DNA of 41,107 nt from Promethearchaeati archaeon. Its GTDB lineage: Archaea; Asgardarchaeota; Heimdallarchaeia; Heimdallarchaeales; Heimdallarchaeaceae. Where the stretch lies: NCBI GenBank assembly GCA_013166775.1, contig JABLTJ010000014.1:84254-125360 (forward strand). Reading direction: 5' to 3'. The notes beneath the pieces were generated by a model. It was not told the origin of the DNA, searched no databases, and saw only the letters and a list, made by a program, of their open reading frames with translations. Made by a program: the position numbers and the translations under genes. This document shows, piece by piece, positions 8,344 through 15,312 of the stretch (positions within the stretch are counted from its first letter, which is position 1; each line of letters starts with the position of its first letter).

Positions 8344-8406
8344 ATTTGAACACAGTTGTGCTTATCTCCTCTAGAAGTATTACATTAGGTTTTAAATTGT
8401 TCAAAT
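8344..8406. promoter_or_regulatory. 9-bp inverted repeat upstream of the GTPase gene
   Basis: ATTTGAACA at 8344-8352 is the exact reverse complement of TGTTCAAAT at 8398-8406; the arms are 45 nt apart. It lies in the 239-nt intergenic space between the divergent threonine dehydrogenase and GTPase genes. It could be a pair of operator half-sites or a large hairpin; nothing else in the gap is recognisable. Confidence 0.3.
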
Positions 8407-8478
8407 TTTCATCTTTTCTTTTTGAAAAACTTTATAATAAGCAAAATTTAGCCTATAATAATTATAACAGAAGACAAT

Positions 8479-8488
8479 GTTATAAGTA
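8479..8488 (+). promoter_or_regulatory. TATA-like box of the GTPase gene
   Basis: gttataagta is centred about 25 nt upstream of the GTG at 8509, consistent with a leaderless mRNA. Confidence 0.5.
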
Positions 8489-8508
8489 TCCATACTTGGG
8501 ATGGGCAA

Positions 8509-9462
8509 GTGTTGAGTATAGAAGAAAAATCAAAGGCACTAAAATTCGACAAGAAGGGTATCCCACTTGTAGTCATTGGCTTAGCTCAAGCAGGTAAAAC
8601 ATCCTTTGTCCAGCGAATATTAACTGGAGAATTTCAGACAACGACAACTACTATGGGTCTTCAGTTTGAAACTGCAAATGTAGGAGATGCTAGATTCGAT
8701 ATTTTTGATCTTGGAGGTCATATTAGCTATCGAAAATCAATCTGGGAAACTTATGTTAAACTCGCTTTTGGTATTGTGTTTGTTATTGACTCAGCAAATC
8801 CAGATAGCTTTAATGAAGCTAAGGAAGAATTCTGGAAAAGTGTCGATCAGAAGGATACTGCAGATGAATTCCTCATTCTATTTCTGTGTAATAAAACTGA
8901 TCTTGACGATAGTGAAGATTTGGAAATGATCATCAATCACATGGAATTATTCAAATTAGCGGAAAAGGTAAATGCTTCCTATCAATTCTTCAAGACTAGT
9001 ATGAAAACAGGAGAAAACATTGATAATGCTCTGGAATGGTTGAAGAAAAATACTTCCAAACTTTCTGCAAAACGAGTTGTCGATCCGCTAATGTTTATGT
9101 TAGCAGATTTAGAAGGATTTCCTCTCCTTGAGATAGATAAACTTGGACTAAAGGAAGACCCTACACTTCTCGCTGGTTTCCTTGCAGCAATAGAAAGTTT
9201 TGGCCAGAGGCTTTTTGGTAAAACCGGAATGTTACAGTACATGGTTTCCGGAGATCACAAGTATATAGTAAAAACAGATGAAAAATATATTTACTCTATG
9301 ATTATCGCAAAGGAAGAATGCCAAGAGGAAGCAAGAAGACAAATCGATATTCTTAGTGAAGTAATAGCAGGGATGAAGGAATTTGGCATTTTAGAAGGAA
9401 TTGTATTTCAAATTTTGGGTGTTAATCCTTCTGAATATGTTATGGAAAGAGGATTCAAGTAA
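8509..9462 (+). CDS. Arf/Ras-type small GTPase with C-terminal longin/roadblock-like domain
   Basis: This 317-aa protein has a small-GTPase domain in residues 15-180: P-loop GLAQAGKTS (24-32), switch I TTMG, switch II DLGGH (67-71), NKTD (128-131) and TSMKTG as the G5 loop. The residue after DLGG, a catalytic Gln in Arf and Rab proteins, is His71. Residues 195-310 form a second domain (LEGFPLLEIDKLGLKEDPTLLAGFLAAI...GQRLFG) whose pattern of a short strand pair, a helix with GFLxAI and further strands is typical of archaeal longin/roadblock-like sensor modules. This suggests a GTPase with a built-in regulatory or scaffolding domain. GTG is taken as the start because it lies 25 nt from a TATA-like box. 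GTPase-domain confidence is high; the tail assignment is by pattern only. Confidence 0.85.
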   Translation: MLSIEEKSKALKFDKKGIPLVVIGLAQAGKTSFVQRILTGEFQTTTTTMGLQFETANVGDARFDIFDLGGHISYRKSIWETYVKLAFGIVFVIDSANPDSFNEAKEEFWKSVDQKDTADEFLILFLCNKTDLDDSEDLEMIINHMELFKLAEKVNASYQFFKTSMKTGENIDNALEWLKKNTSKLSAKRVVDPLMFMLADLEGFPLLEIDKLGLKEDPTLLAGFLAAIESFGQRLFGKTGMLQYMVSGDHKYIVKTDEKYIYSMIIAKEECQEEARRQIDILSEVIAGMKEFGILEGIVFQILGVNPSEYVMERGFK

Positions 9463-9520
9463 CCTTCAAACATTTTTAACAACTTAAAGAAAAACATAAA
9501 AGCAAAGGTCAAACTTTGTT

Positions 9521-10900
9521 GTGAGAACAATGGTTAATCAGTTCTTTTATCCTAAAACTATTGCTGTAATTGGCGCTACTGCAGATCCCAAGAAATTTGG
9601 AAATGCTGTTACAATGAATCTTTTGGAAAACAAAAATCTGCAAAGTGAAATCTTCCCAATAAATCCTAAATCTGAATTAATCTTAGGTTTGAAAAGTTAT
9701 CCGTCCATTTTGGAGATAGAACAAAAGATTGATTTAGCTATTCTACTTGTACCTGCAAAAGCAGTTCCAATCGTAGTTGATCAGTGTGTAGAGAAGCAAG
9801 TAAAGAGAATTATCATTATCTCTGCAGGCTTTGGAGAGATTAACGAAGAGGGAAAGCAACTGGAGAGAGAGATGGTTAGAAAAGTACAAGAGGTAGGATC
9901 GAAGATAATTGGTCCTAATTGTGTAGGTATTATGAATTTAGATATAGGATTGAATGCTTCATTTGTTCTCACACCACTCAAGGGACATGTAAGCATGGTC
10001 ACACAATCAGGAAGCTTTGGAGCAGCTTGTTTGTATGAGATGTGGTGGCAAGGTTTAGGATTTTCCAAATTTGCGAATCTTGGTAATATGGCAGATGTGA
10101 ATTTAACTAATCTTCTTGAGTATTTCAAAGATGATAAAGATACTGAAGTAGTTTGTATTTACTTGGAGAGTGTTATTGATGGTAGAGCTTTTTACAACAA
10201 AATGAAGGAAGTCGCAAACATCAAGCCGACAGTGATTCTCAAAGGTGGGAGAACTATTGCAGGAATGAAGAGCGCGAGTAGTCATACTGGATCAATAGCT
10301 ACTGATTATACTTCACTAAAAGCTGCAATCAAACAATCAGGTGCAACTTTATGTGAGAGTTTAATGGATTACATTACTGCAATCAAAGCATTCTCGTTTC
10401 TACCATTACCTAAAGGAAAGAGAATTGGAATCTTAACTAACTCTGGAGGAAGTGCAGTTCTTTTCAGTGATAATGCGGAAGAATTTGGTCTAGAAATTGC
10501 AGAATTTTCTAAAGATTTTGAAGAAAAAATCAGTCCATTCTTAATCCCTCTTGTAAAGAAAGTTAACCCATTGGATATGATAGCTGGAGCAGATGGAGAA
10601 GCTTACTACAACGTTACAAAAGCAATGCTTGAGAATCCAGAAATAGATATAGTTGTTCCATGTGCTGTTATTCCAACATTTCTCGAGATGAAACCAGATG
10701 AACACTTCTTAGGTGTTATCAAAGCATGGAATGAAACAGGTAGAAAGAAACCAATATTACCTATATTCATGAGTGGATCTTTGCTGAAGCATGTTAAAGG
10801 AATTGCAGAAGATGAGAAAGTTCCTATCTTTATTTCTCCAAAAGAAGCTGCTTTTGCTGCTAAGGTACTATTAGATAGAGCTAAAAAACTTCAGAAATAA
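9521..10900 (+). CDS. ADP-forming acyl/acetyl-CoA synthetase, alpha (CoA-binding) subunit
   Basis: This 459-aa protein begins with a CoA-binding Rossmann domain (YPKTIAVIGATADPKKFGN), followed by two succinyl-CoA-synthetase-type domains: SAGFGEINEEG (101-111), IIGPNCVGIMN, and TQSGSFGAA (161-169). The catalytic phospho-histidine is His255 in SASSHTGSIA. NSGGSAVLFSDNAE and VNPLDM follow in the third domain. The enzyme makes ATP from acyl-CoA, ADP and phosphate in archaeal fermentation of peptides and sugars. The ATP-grasp beta subunit is not in this window and is not fused, so it must be encoded elsewhere. GTG 9521 is 23 nt from a TATA-like aaacataaaag; ATG 9530 is the alternative start. Confidence 0.9.
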   Translation: MRTMVNQFFYPKTIAVIGATADPKKFGNAVTMNLLENKNLQSEIFPINPKSELILGLKSYPSILEIEQKIDLAILLVPAKAVPIVVDQCVEKQVKRIIIISAGFGEINEEGKQLEREMVRKVQEVGSKIIGPNCVGIMNLDIGLNASFVLTPLKGHVSMVTQSGSFGAACLYEMWWQGLGFSKFANLGNMADVNLTNLLEYFKDDKDTEVVCIYLESVIDGRAFYNKMKEVANIKPTVILKGGRTIAGMKSASSHTGSIATDYTSLKAAIKQSGATLCESLMDYITAIKAFSFLPLPKGKRIGILTNSGGSAVLFSDNAEEFGLEIAEFSKDFEEKISPFLIPLVKKVNPLDMIAGADGEAYYNVTKAMLENPEIDIVVPCAVIPTFLEMKPDEHFLGVIKAWNETGRKKPILPIFMSGSLLKHVKGIAEDEKVPIFISPKEAAFAAKVLLDRAKKLQK

Positions 10901-11136
10901 ATTCGAGTGATTAATTCTTTAATCTTCTCCGCATCATGCGAACGATCTGGATTTAATTCTGCTCTTCTTTTCATAAAAGAATCGAGATCTTCAACTTCTT
11001 TTATTAATCCTCTCTCCATTAAACCTAAGGTAGACAGTAGCATGGTAATACTGATTCTTTCTTCTAAGCATTCATGTATCAAAGGTATCGAACGCTCAAA
11101 AACTTTAGTTGGGCGTTTTTTGTCGGTAGTTACCAT
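10891..11136 (-). CDS. small helical protein of unknown function
   Basis: This 81-aa, charged and probably all-alpha protein (ERSIPLIHECLEERISITMLL, LMERGLIKEVEDLDSFMKRR, DAEKIKELITRI) has no recognised family. Support for it being a gene comes from composition (amphipathic, low-complexity-free) and from a TATA-like tatttaaa box 26 nt before the ATG at 11136, giving a leaderless mRNA. It converges on and overlaps the acyl-CoA synthetase gene by 10 nt. The reading on the opposite strand across the same bases is rich in Ser/Ile and looks like a shadow. Confidence 0.6.
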   Translation of the reverse strand: MVTTDKKRPTKVFERSIPLIHECLEERISITMLLSTLGLMERGLIKEVEDLDSFMKRRAELNPDRSHDAEKIKELITRIYF

Positions 11137-11158
11137 CAAGAAGATATTCAGAAAATGA

Positions 11159-11166
11159 TATTTAAA
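11159..11166 (-). promoter_or_regulatory. TATA-like box of the small helical protein gene
   Basis: On the minus strand TTTAAATA is centred 26 nt before the ATG at 11136. Confidence 0.45.
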
Positions 11167-11261
11167 TCTGTGTCAGACTCCTTTATTACTCTCAGAACAT
11201 CCAGAATAGCAATTTCCCTTAACCGATACACGTAAAAATGTTTATCTTTTTTTTTTCTTAA

Positions 11262-11729
11262 ATGGATCAAGAATTTCGATTAGCAACGTTGGAAGAGAAA
11301 GAAATAGTTAAGCAGTTACTTATGGAATACAGCAGAGAGTTGTATAAATACGAGAGAGTACCTTCAAGTAAGTTTGCTTCTGCTCAGTGCTTTGATGATT
11401 ACTGGATCGAACACAAGAGATTTCCATTTATCGCAATTCAAAAGGAAAATGTTGCAGGTATTTGTCTTCTTAGAGATACATGTGAGAGTTATAGTATAGA
11501 TGAATTCTACATAAAAACCAAATATCGTAGAATAGGTTTAGGAAGGAAATTTGTTCAGTTTATAGTTGATTTTTGTAGAAAAGATGAGAAACATAAAGAA
11601 ATATATGCGAACAGCTTAGTTGATAATTTATTAGCTAAATGGTTTTGGAATTCAGCAGGTTTTAGAACCAAAGAGATTCAAGAAGCAGGAAAAGAGCGAT
11701 TCTTCATCAATATCAAAAAGATAAACTAG
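11262..11729 (+). CDS. GNAT family acetyltransferase
   Basis: This 155-aa protein is a single GNAT domain. Strand 4 and the acetyl-CoA loop are seen as SIDEFYIKTKYRRIGLGRKF (78-97, RxxGxG), followed by a helix ending FCRKDEKHKEIYANSLVDN and the motif-B-like AKWFWNSAGF. The substrate cannot be inferred. ATG 11262 follows an AT-rich promoter-like stretch with no ribosome site. It is transcribed alone, between two minus-strand units. Confidence 0.82.
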   Translation: MDQEFRLATLEEKEIVKQLLMEYSRELYKYERVPSSKFASAQCFDDYWIEHKRFPFIAIQKENVAGICLLRDTCESYSIDEFYIKTKYRRIGLGRKFVQFIVDFCRKDEKHKEIYANSLVDNLLAKWFWNSAGFRTKEIQEAGKERFFINIKKIN

Positions 11730-11748
11730 AACAAAAAAACTTAGGAGA

Positions 11749-11979
11749 TTAAGTTTCAGTTCCATCAGTTTTTGCGCCATATCTTCCGAGAGACTGATAT
11801 ACGAAACTGTAGATCATTACAATGAAAATTGTGACTATCCCCCATATTTCAAGAGGCCATTCACCTATAGCTCCTTTGATTGCATAAAAAACTAATAAGA
11901 TTATTGCAAACACAACTATCATAATTACAGCTGATATAAGGTTTAGTTTCAAAGCTTGAAATAATTTTGTTTTATTCAT
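11749..11979 (-). CDS. small two-TM membrane protein
   Basis: This 76-aa protein has two transmembrane helices (ISAVIMIVVFAIILLVFYAI and IWGIVTIFIVMIYSFVY). The ATG at 11979 overlaps the last codons of the upstream membrane gene by 8 nt, a common sign of translational coupling; the frame is open further upstream but lies inside that gene. It is third in a cluster of three small membrane proteins. The function is unknown. Confidence 0.6.
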   Translation of the reverse strand: MNKTKLFQALKLNLISAVIMIVVFAIILLVFYAIKGAIGEWPLEIWGIVTIFIVMIYSFVYQSLGRYGAKTDGTET

Positions 11980-12265
11980 TGATTGCACTCTCTGAAATCT
12001 GATCAACAGTTTTGATTTCGTTTTCTTTATTGTATTCTAAAACGTCTCCCATTTTTTCAGTGATTATAACAGGTCTAAACATTTTAAGTATTGTTCGAAC
12101 ACCAATTGCAATAACGATTAAATCAATAGCAATAGCTACTATCCAGAAGAAAATGTCTGAAGTAATTGCTGCTAGAATTAGTATGCAAACCACTAAAGAA
12201 ACAAAGAATCCTATAATTAAGATAATGTACCATCTTGGATGTTCTTGCGGAGCTTTTATCATCAT
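11972..12265 (-). CDS. small two-TM membrane protein
   Basis: This protein of about 97 aa has two adjacent hydrophobic helices (IILIIGFFVSLVVCILILAAI and IFFWIVAIAIDLIVIAIGV) and a charged C-terminal tail (EKMGDVLEYNKENEIKTVDQ) that is probably cytosolic. ATG 12265 or the next codon, ATG 12262, is more likely than the in-frame GTG at 12274. It lies between two similar small membrane genes, probably in one operon. No family is recognised. Confidence 0.6.
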   Translation of the reverse strand: MMIKAPQEHPRWYIILIIGFFVSLVVCILILAAITSDIFFWIVAIAIDLIVIAIGVRTILKMFRPVIITEKMGDVLEYNKENEIKTVDQISESAINE

Positions 12266-12286
12266 TTTATACACGTTACACTTTGA

Positions 12287-12601
12287 TTAATCATTTTTAC
12301 TTGATAAAGGTTGATTTTCACATTCTTGTTTTTCTGTTCTATTCTTGTGCATTAACAGTGAGATTAGCTTCACTGTAATGTAAACAAGAACAACAAAGAA
12401 AAACCAGCCAAACAGAACCCATATCGAATAAAGCCCTAGAGGTTTCCAACTACCTAATGAAAGAGTTAGAAAATTCATAATTATTATTGTTCCAATAACC
12501 AATACGGAAAAGATAAGAATCAGTTTACCAGCTAAGGATTGTTTCCTGAAATTAATGCTGTTTTTCCACTGTGTCCATAGATTTGGCTTATTTGAACTCA
12601 T
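12287..12601 (-). CDS. small two-TM membrane protein, first of a three-gene cluster
   Basis: This 104-aa protein has TM helices at about 27-50 (AGKLILIFSVLVIGTIIIM) and 56-80 (YSIWVLFGWFFFVVLVYITV) and a charged C-terminus. A TATA-like gttataag box (12628-12635) is 31 nt before the ATG, so it probably starts the transcript that also covers the next two small membrane genes. The function is unknown. Confidence 0.62.
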   Translation of the reverse strand: MSSNKPNLWTQWKNSINFRKQSLAGKLILIFSVLVIGTIIIMNFLTLSLGSWKPLGLYSIWVLFGWFFFVVLVYITVKLISLLMHKNRTEKQECENQPLSSKND

Positions 12602-12661
12602 TATTCAAAATAGAATTAGTATAGATGGTTATAAGTGTTTGTAGATTAATAGAAAAGCAGT

Positions 12662-13690
12662 TTAATCTTGAATTCTTTGCAAAAGCTCGAACAGAATCAT
12701 TTGTTTTTCCAAAGGTAGTGAGTCCTTAGAATGAGCACGAATCGATAATGATTTCAATGCTTTGAAAATCCAATCCAATTCTGTTCGTAGTAAACTATAA
12801 GCTTCCATAGCATTGAGATTAGTTAATTGCTTTGAAATATCTTGGAAATAGGTAGAAGATCTTCCACCAAAAACAACTCCTTCATCAATATTCACAATTA
12901 TATGGTTTGGAGAAGGCATAAGATTTTGAATATCTCTAGTACCAACTATGTCATATCCAGTTTCATATTTGAAAATCCAGGGTTTAACTTTAAGTAAGCG
13001 AGTTGGGGAAAGTAAACGAAGGGATTGAATCATAGATTCAACTATGTTTCTATTCCCCGTTACTACAATTGGGTATCCAACAATTAGGGCATAAAGAATT
13101 TTATCTAAACCTTCAGGAATTAATCTTGTAATAAGATCAAAAGAGAGGAAATCTTTAGGTCCATCAAACATTACATCCCTGGCAACATTCTTGAGTTTGA
13201 TAATTGAGTCATAATCATGTAAATCTGTCTTTTCGTAGATTGAAATCATGTTTTTCTGTATATTAGAAAGATATTCAGCTAATGAAGATTTAATACTGTA
13301 AGAAATCTCTTTTTCGAATCGAATAGCTTCAAACAAATGGAATTTGTATCTTTCTTGAGCACTTCGAAATTCAGCTAGAAGTATTGGTAAAATATCTCCA
13401 TTGAATGGACTATCTATATCAACTAACAAGGCAGCTATTAATTCGTTTTCAGTGTAGAAATAAAGTATCTTTCCTTCGAATTCTATTTCTCTTGGAAAAG
13501 AGCTGATAACTTCAGAAGATAGAGCAACAATAGCACTTATGAGTCCAGTAACGAGAGCATTATCGTGAACCTGAGCTTCACTAAAACTATCGTACTGATA
13601 AAGTAGTTCCCCATATTTAGATGTAATCAGTATCTTCAAATTATCCACTCTTACATTATTAACAAGAGAGTTCTCTAACACGCTGACCAA
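12662..13690 (-). CDS. longin-like N-terminus plus DENN-like (folliculin-type?) domain protein
   Basis: This 342-aa soluble protein has, in residues 15-95, a longin/roadblock-like pattern: LKILITSKYGELLYQYD, then a helix with ALVTGLISAIVALSSEV, then paired strands ILYFYTENELIAALLVD. After a helical linker (105-175), residues 194-270 read LDKILYALIVGYPIVVTG, VESMIQSLRLLSP, KPWIFKYETGYDIVG and IIVNIDEGVV. That run of strand, helix, Pro, Tyr-rich segment and strand is the layout of the DENN core in folliculin, SMCR8 and C9orf72 (longin-DENN proteins that act on small GTPases). The DENN reading is inference by eye. TTG 13690 is the start: a TATA box (13711-13718) lies 25 nt upstream. An unrelated alpha/beta protein remains possible. 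Confidence 0.6.
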   Translation of the reverse strand: MVSVLENSLVNNVRVDNLKILITSKYGELLYQYDSFSEAQVHDNALVTGLISAIVALSSEVISSFPREIEFEGKILYFYTENELIAALLVDIDSPFNGDILPILLAEFRSAQERYKFHLFEAIRFEKEISYSIKSSLAEYLSNIQKNMISIYEKTDLHDYDSIIKLKNVARDVMFDGPKDFLSFDLITRLIPEGLDKILYALIVGYPIVVTGNRNIVESMIQSLRLLSPTRLLKVKPWIFKYETGYDIVGTRDIQNLMPSPNHIIVNIDEGVVFGGRSSTYFQDISKQLTNLNAMEAYSLLRTELDWIFKALKSLSIRAHSKDSLPLEKQMILFELLQRIQD

Positions 13691-13710
13691 CGTTTAAGAC
13701 TTCTGCCTGC

Positions 13711-13718
13711 CTATAAAG
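13711..13718 (-). promoter_or_regulatory. TATA-like box of the longin/DENN-like gene
   Basis: On the minus strand TTTATAG is centred 25 nt before the TTG at 13690, supporting a leaderless mRNA with a TTG start. Confidence 0.45.
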
Positions 13719-13844
13719 CTAGATAGTACCCAGATATTAACCCCAATTGTTATTTTAACAGTATCATTTTCTTATTATAAATAGTATGTAGGGGGCAAGC
13801 TAGATAAAGAACAACAAAAGGCGTAAAAGTGACAATATCTTTGC

Positions 13845-14189
13845 CTAGAACCCGAATACCAATCCACTGAACACGAAGAAAATTAGGAAGAAAATAAATG
13901 GAATACCGAAGAAGAACAGAATCATTAATACCTTAACAGCAGTGGGTAAACCTTGCCTTTGAGGAGTATAAGGTTGTTGAGCTCCGGGTAATACATCATA
14001 ACTTCCTGACATACTTGATCTAGAATCTTGAGAGCTTGATTGTCCATATGGAGTGAATTGTGAAGTCTGTTGTTGAGTAGGAGAGGTTGTTTTCACATCA
14101 TCAAATGTTTGTCCACAATTTTCACAGAACTGATTATTATCATTATTTTTTGCACCACAATAAGTGCAGAATTTTCCATTACTCATCAT
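13845..14189 (-). CDS. zinc-ribbon protein with C-terminal membrane anchor
   Basis: This 114-aa protein has an N-terminal double-CxxC zinc ribbon (C8, C11, C22, C25: FCTYCGAKN...FCENCGQTF), a Gln/Ser/Pro-rich low-complexity linker (about 34-84) and one C-terminal hydrophobic helix (ILFFFGIPFIFFLIFFVFSGL). This tail-anchored layout is common in archaeal proteins of unknown role. The ATG shares one base with the TAA of a 40-codon upstream ORF (TAATG), which suggests coupling. A TATA-like box at 14215-14226 could alternatively drive it alone. Confidence 0.75.
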   Translation of the reverse strand: MMSNGKFCTYCGAKNNDNNQFCENCGQTFDDVKTTSPTQQQTSQFTPYGQSSSQDSRSSMSGSYDVLPGAQQPYTPQRQGLPTAVKVLMILFFFGIPFIFFLIFFVFSGLVFGF

Positions 14190-14311
14190 TATCCCAAGCT
14201 AGATTCGAACTCACGAATATATAAAACAATCCTTTTAACTTCGCTTTGGAACAAATCAAGATCATTCTTAATCTCTTTCTTATCTTCCTTTAATTTGAGA
14301 ACACTTATCAT
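14189..14311 (-). CDS. tiny coiled-coil ORF (40 aa) coupled to the zinc-ribbon gene
   Basis: From ATG 14311 the frame gives 40 residues rich in Glu, Lys and Leu (LKLKEDKKEIKNDLDLFQSE, then VKRIVLYIREFESSLG), a regular amphipathic helix unlike random translation. Its TAA stop overlaps the ATG of the zinc-ribbon gene by one base. No gene lies on the opposite strand over most of this stretch, so it is not a shadow. Against it: the two promoter boxes for the flanking divergent genes fall inside it, and no clear promoter of its own is seen. Confidence 0.4.
   Translation of the reverse strand: MISVLKLKEDKKEIKNDLDLFQSEVKRIVLYIREFESSLG
14302..14309 (+). promoter_or_regulatory. TATA-like box of the first multi-pass membrane gene
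   Basis: cacttatc is centred 29 nt before ATG 14335, which favours that start over the in-frame GTG at 14317. Confidence 0.4.
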
Positions 14312-14334
14312 AGTCTGTGCAAAAAGATGCACAC

Positions 14335-15222
14335 ATGAATGTTGAAAAATATGAAGAATCTGGATTATTACAGAAAATTTCTCGATTAAAATGGTCAATG
14401 ATTTCCTCTGCAGTTAGTCTAATAATTCTTTCAGCGATTCTTCTACCTTTAGGTTTTCTAGTCAATCAGAACATCCTTCTTTTTGGATGGATACCTGTTG
14501 TTAGCTTGATAGTTATTTTTCTTGATGTGTTCATCTTCAGATATCTATTCCTAAAGAACAAACTTAAGGAAGCTAAATCAATCAGATACATAGGTAAGAA
14601 GAAAAACCTGACATTTGTTTTGATGTTTTTATTTGCTCTATTATTAATTTATGATTTCATAATAACAATAATTAAAACTGTTGAATTTTACTCCTTCCCT
14701 GATAGCTTCTTTTATGGTTTCATTTGCGCAATTTTTATTCTAGCAATAGTTCTGTTCATAACTAGCACTGACTTCTCAGAAATACAAGCAGATTCAATTG
14801 TAGCAGGATTTCTGCTAATTACTTATGCGATTCTATTGACCCCTCAAATACTTAGTAAATTTTCATCCCAAGTTTATCCTTATTTACCCTTCAATTTGGT
14901 TTTAAGATCCTTGTTAACTTTAGGTTTAACTTCAACTTATTTCATTTTTCAAAGGATGAGAAAATCAAAAATCCTACCTCTTATACTAATATATGCGTGG
15001 ATATTCATTCCATTTCAAATCATCAATTGGTTTGGATTTACTTCGCACTACCCATTTGAAGCAACTATCGAACTCTTTCATACTAATCCTGTACTTCTAA
15101 GAATGATACAAACTTCCTCAGTAGTAATAGCTTCGTGTATGATTATAATGGTCATTGCATTAATTCTGTTCATATTGAAATTGCTTCTAAACAAATCACA
15201 AAAGTATGAACATGATACGTAG
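14335..15222 (+). CDS. multi-pass membrane protein (tandem paralog 1)
   Basis: This 295-aa protein has about eight hydrophobic helices, for example ISSAVSLIILSAILLPLGFL, LLFGWIPVVSLIVIFLDVFI and FVLMFLFALLLIYDFIITII. A short charged N-terminus (MNVEKYEESGLLQKISRLKW) and a charged C-terminus (NKSQKYEHDT) flank them. It is paralogous to the next gene, with matching topology and similar blocks in the second half (YPYLPFNLVLRSLLTLG versus GFLPFTFVVYSLLIFG). No transport or enzyme motif is seen. The ATG at 14335 is preferred from promoter spacing. Confidence 0.65.
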   Translation: MNVEKYEESGLLQKISRLKWSMISSAVSLIILSAILLPLGFLVNQNILLFGWIPVVSLIVIFLDVFIFRYLFLKNKLKEAKSIRYIGKKKNLTFVLMFLFALLLIYDFIITIIKTVEFYSFPDSFFYGFICAIFILAIVLFITSTDFSEIQADSIVAGFLLITYAILLTPQILSKFSSQVYPYLPFNLVLRSLLTLGLTSTYFIFQRMRKSKILPLILIYAWIFIPFQIINWFGFTSHYPFEATIELFHTNPVLLRMIQTSSVVIASCMIIMVIALILFILKLLLNKSQKYEHDT

Positions 15223-15282
15223 ATATCTAGAATTTAATATCTAGAATCTTTCAAAATTCTTATTTGAGATTTTTCAGAAACC

Positions 15283-15290
15283 TTTATTTA
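15283..15290 (+). promoter_or_regulatory. TATA-like box of the second multi-pass membrane gene
   Basis: tttattta is centred 26 nt before GTG 15313, so each tandem paralog seems to have its own promoter. Confidence 0.45.
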
Positions 15291-15312
15291 ATTTCGAAAT
15301 GATCTATTCTTT

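Noticed and set aside
8268..8597. 109-codon + strand frame across the gap before the GTPase
   Set aside because: It has low-complexity composition, contains the inverted repeat and TATA box, and overlaps the GTPase start in another frame.
10907..11158. 83-codon + strand frame opposite the small helical protein
   Set aside because: Its Ser/Ile-rich composition looks like the complement of a charged helical protein; the minus frame has a promoter box at the right spacing.
14190..14215. GAGTTCGAATC on the minus strand, like a tRNA T-loop
   Set aside because: The flanking bases do not form a T-stem and no anticodon or acceptor arms fit; the sequence is inside the small coiled-coil ORF (reads REFESS).
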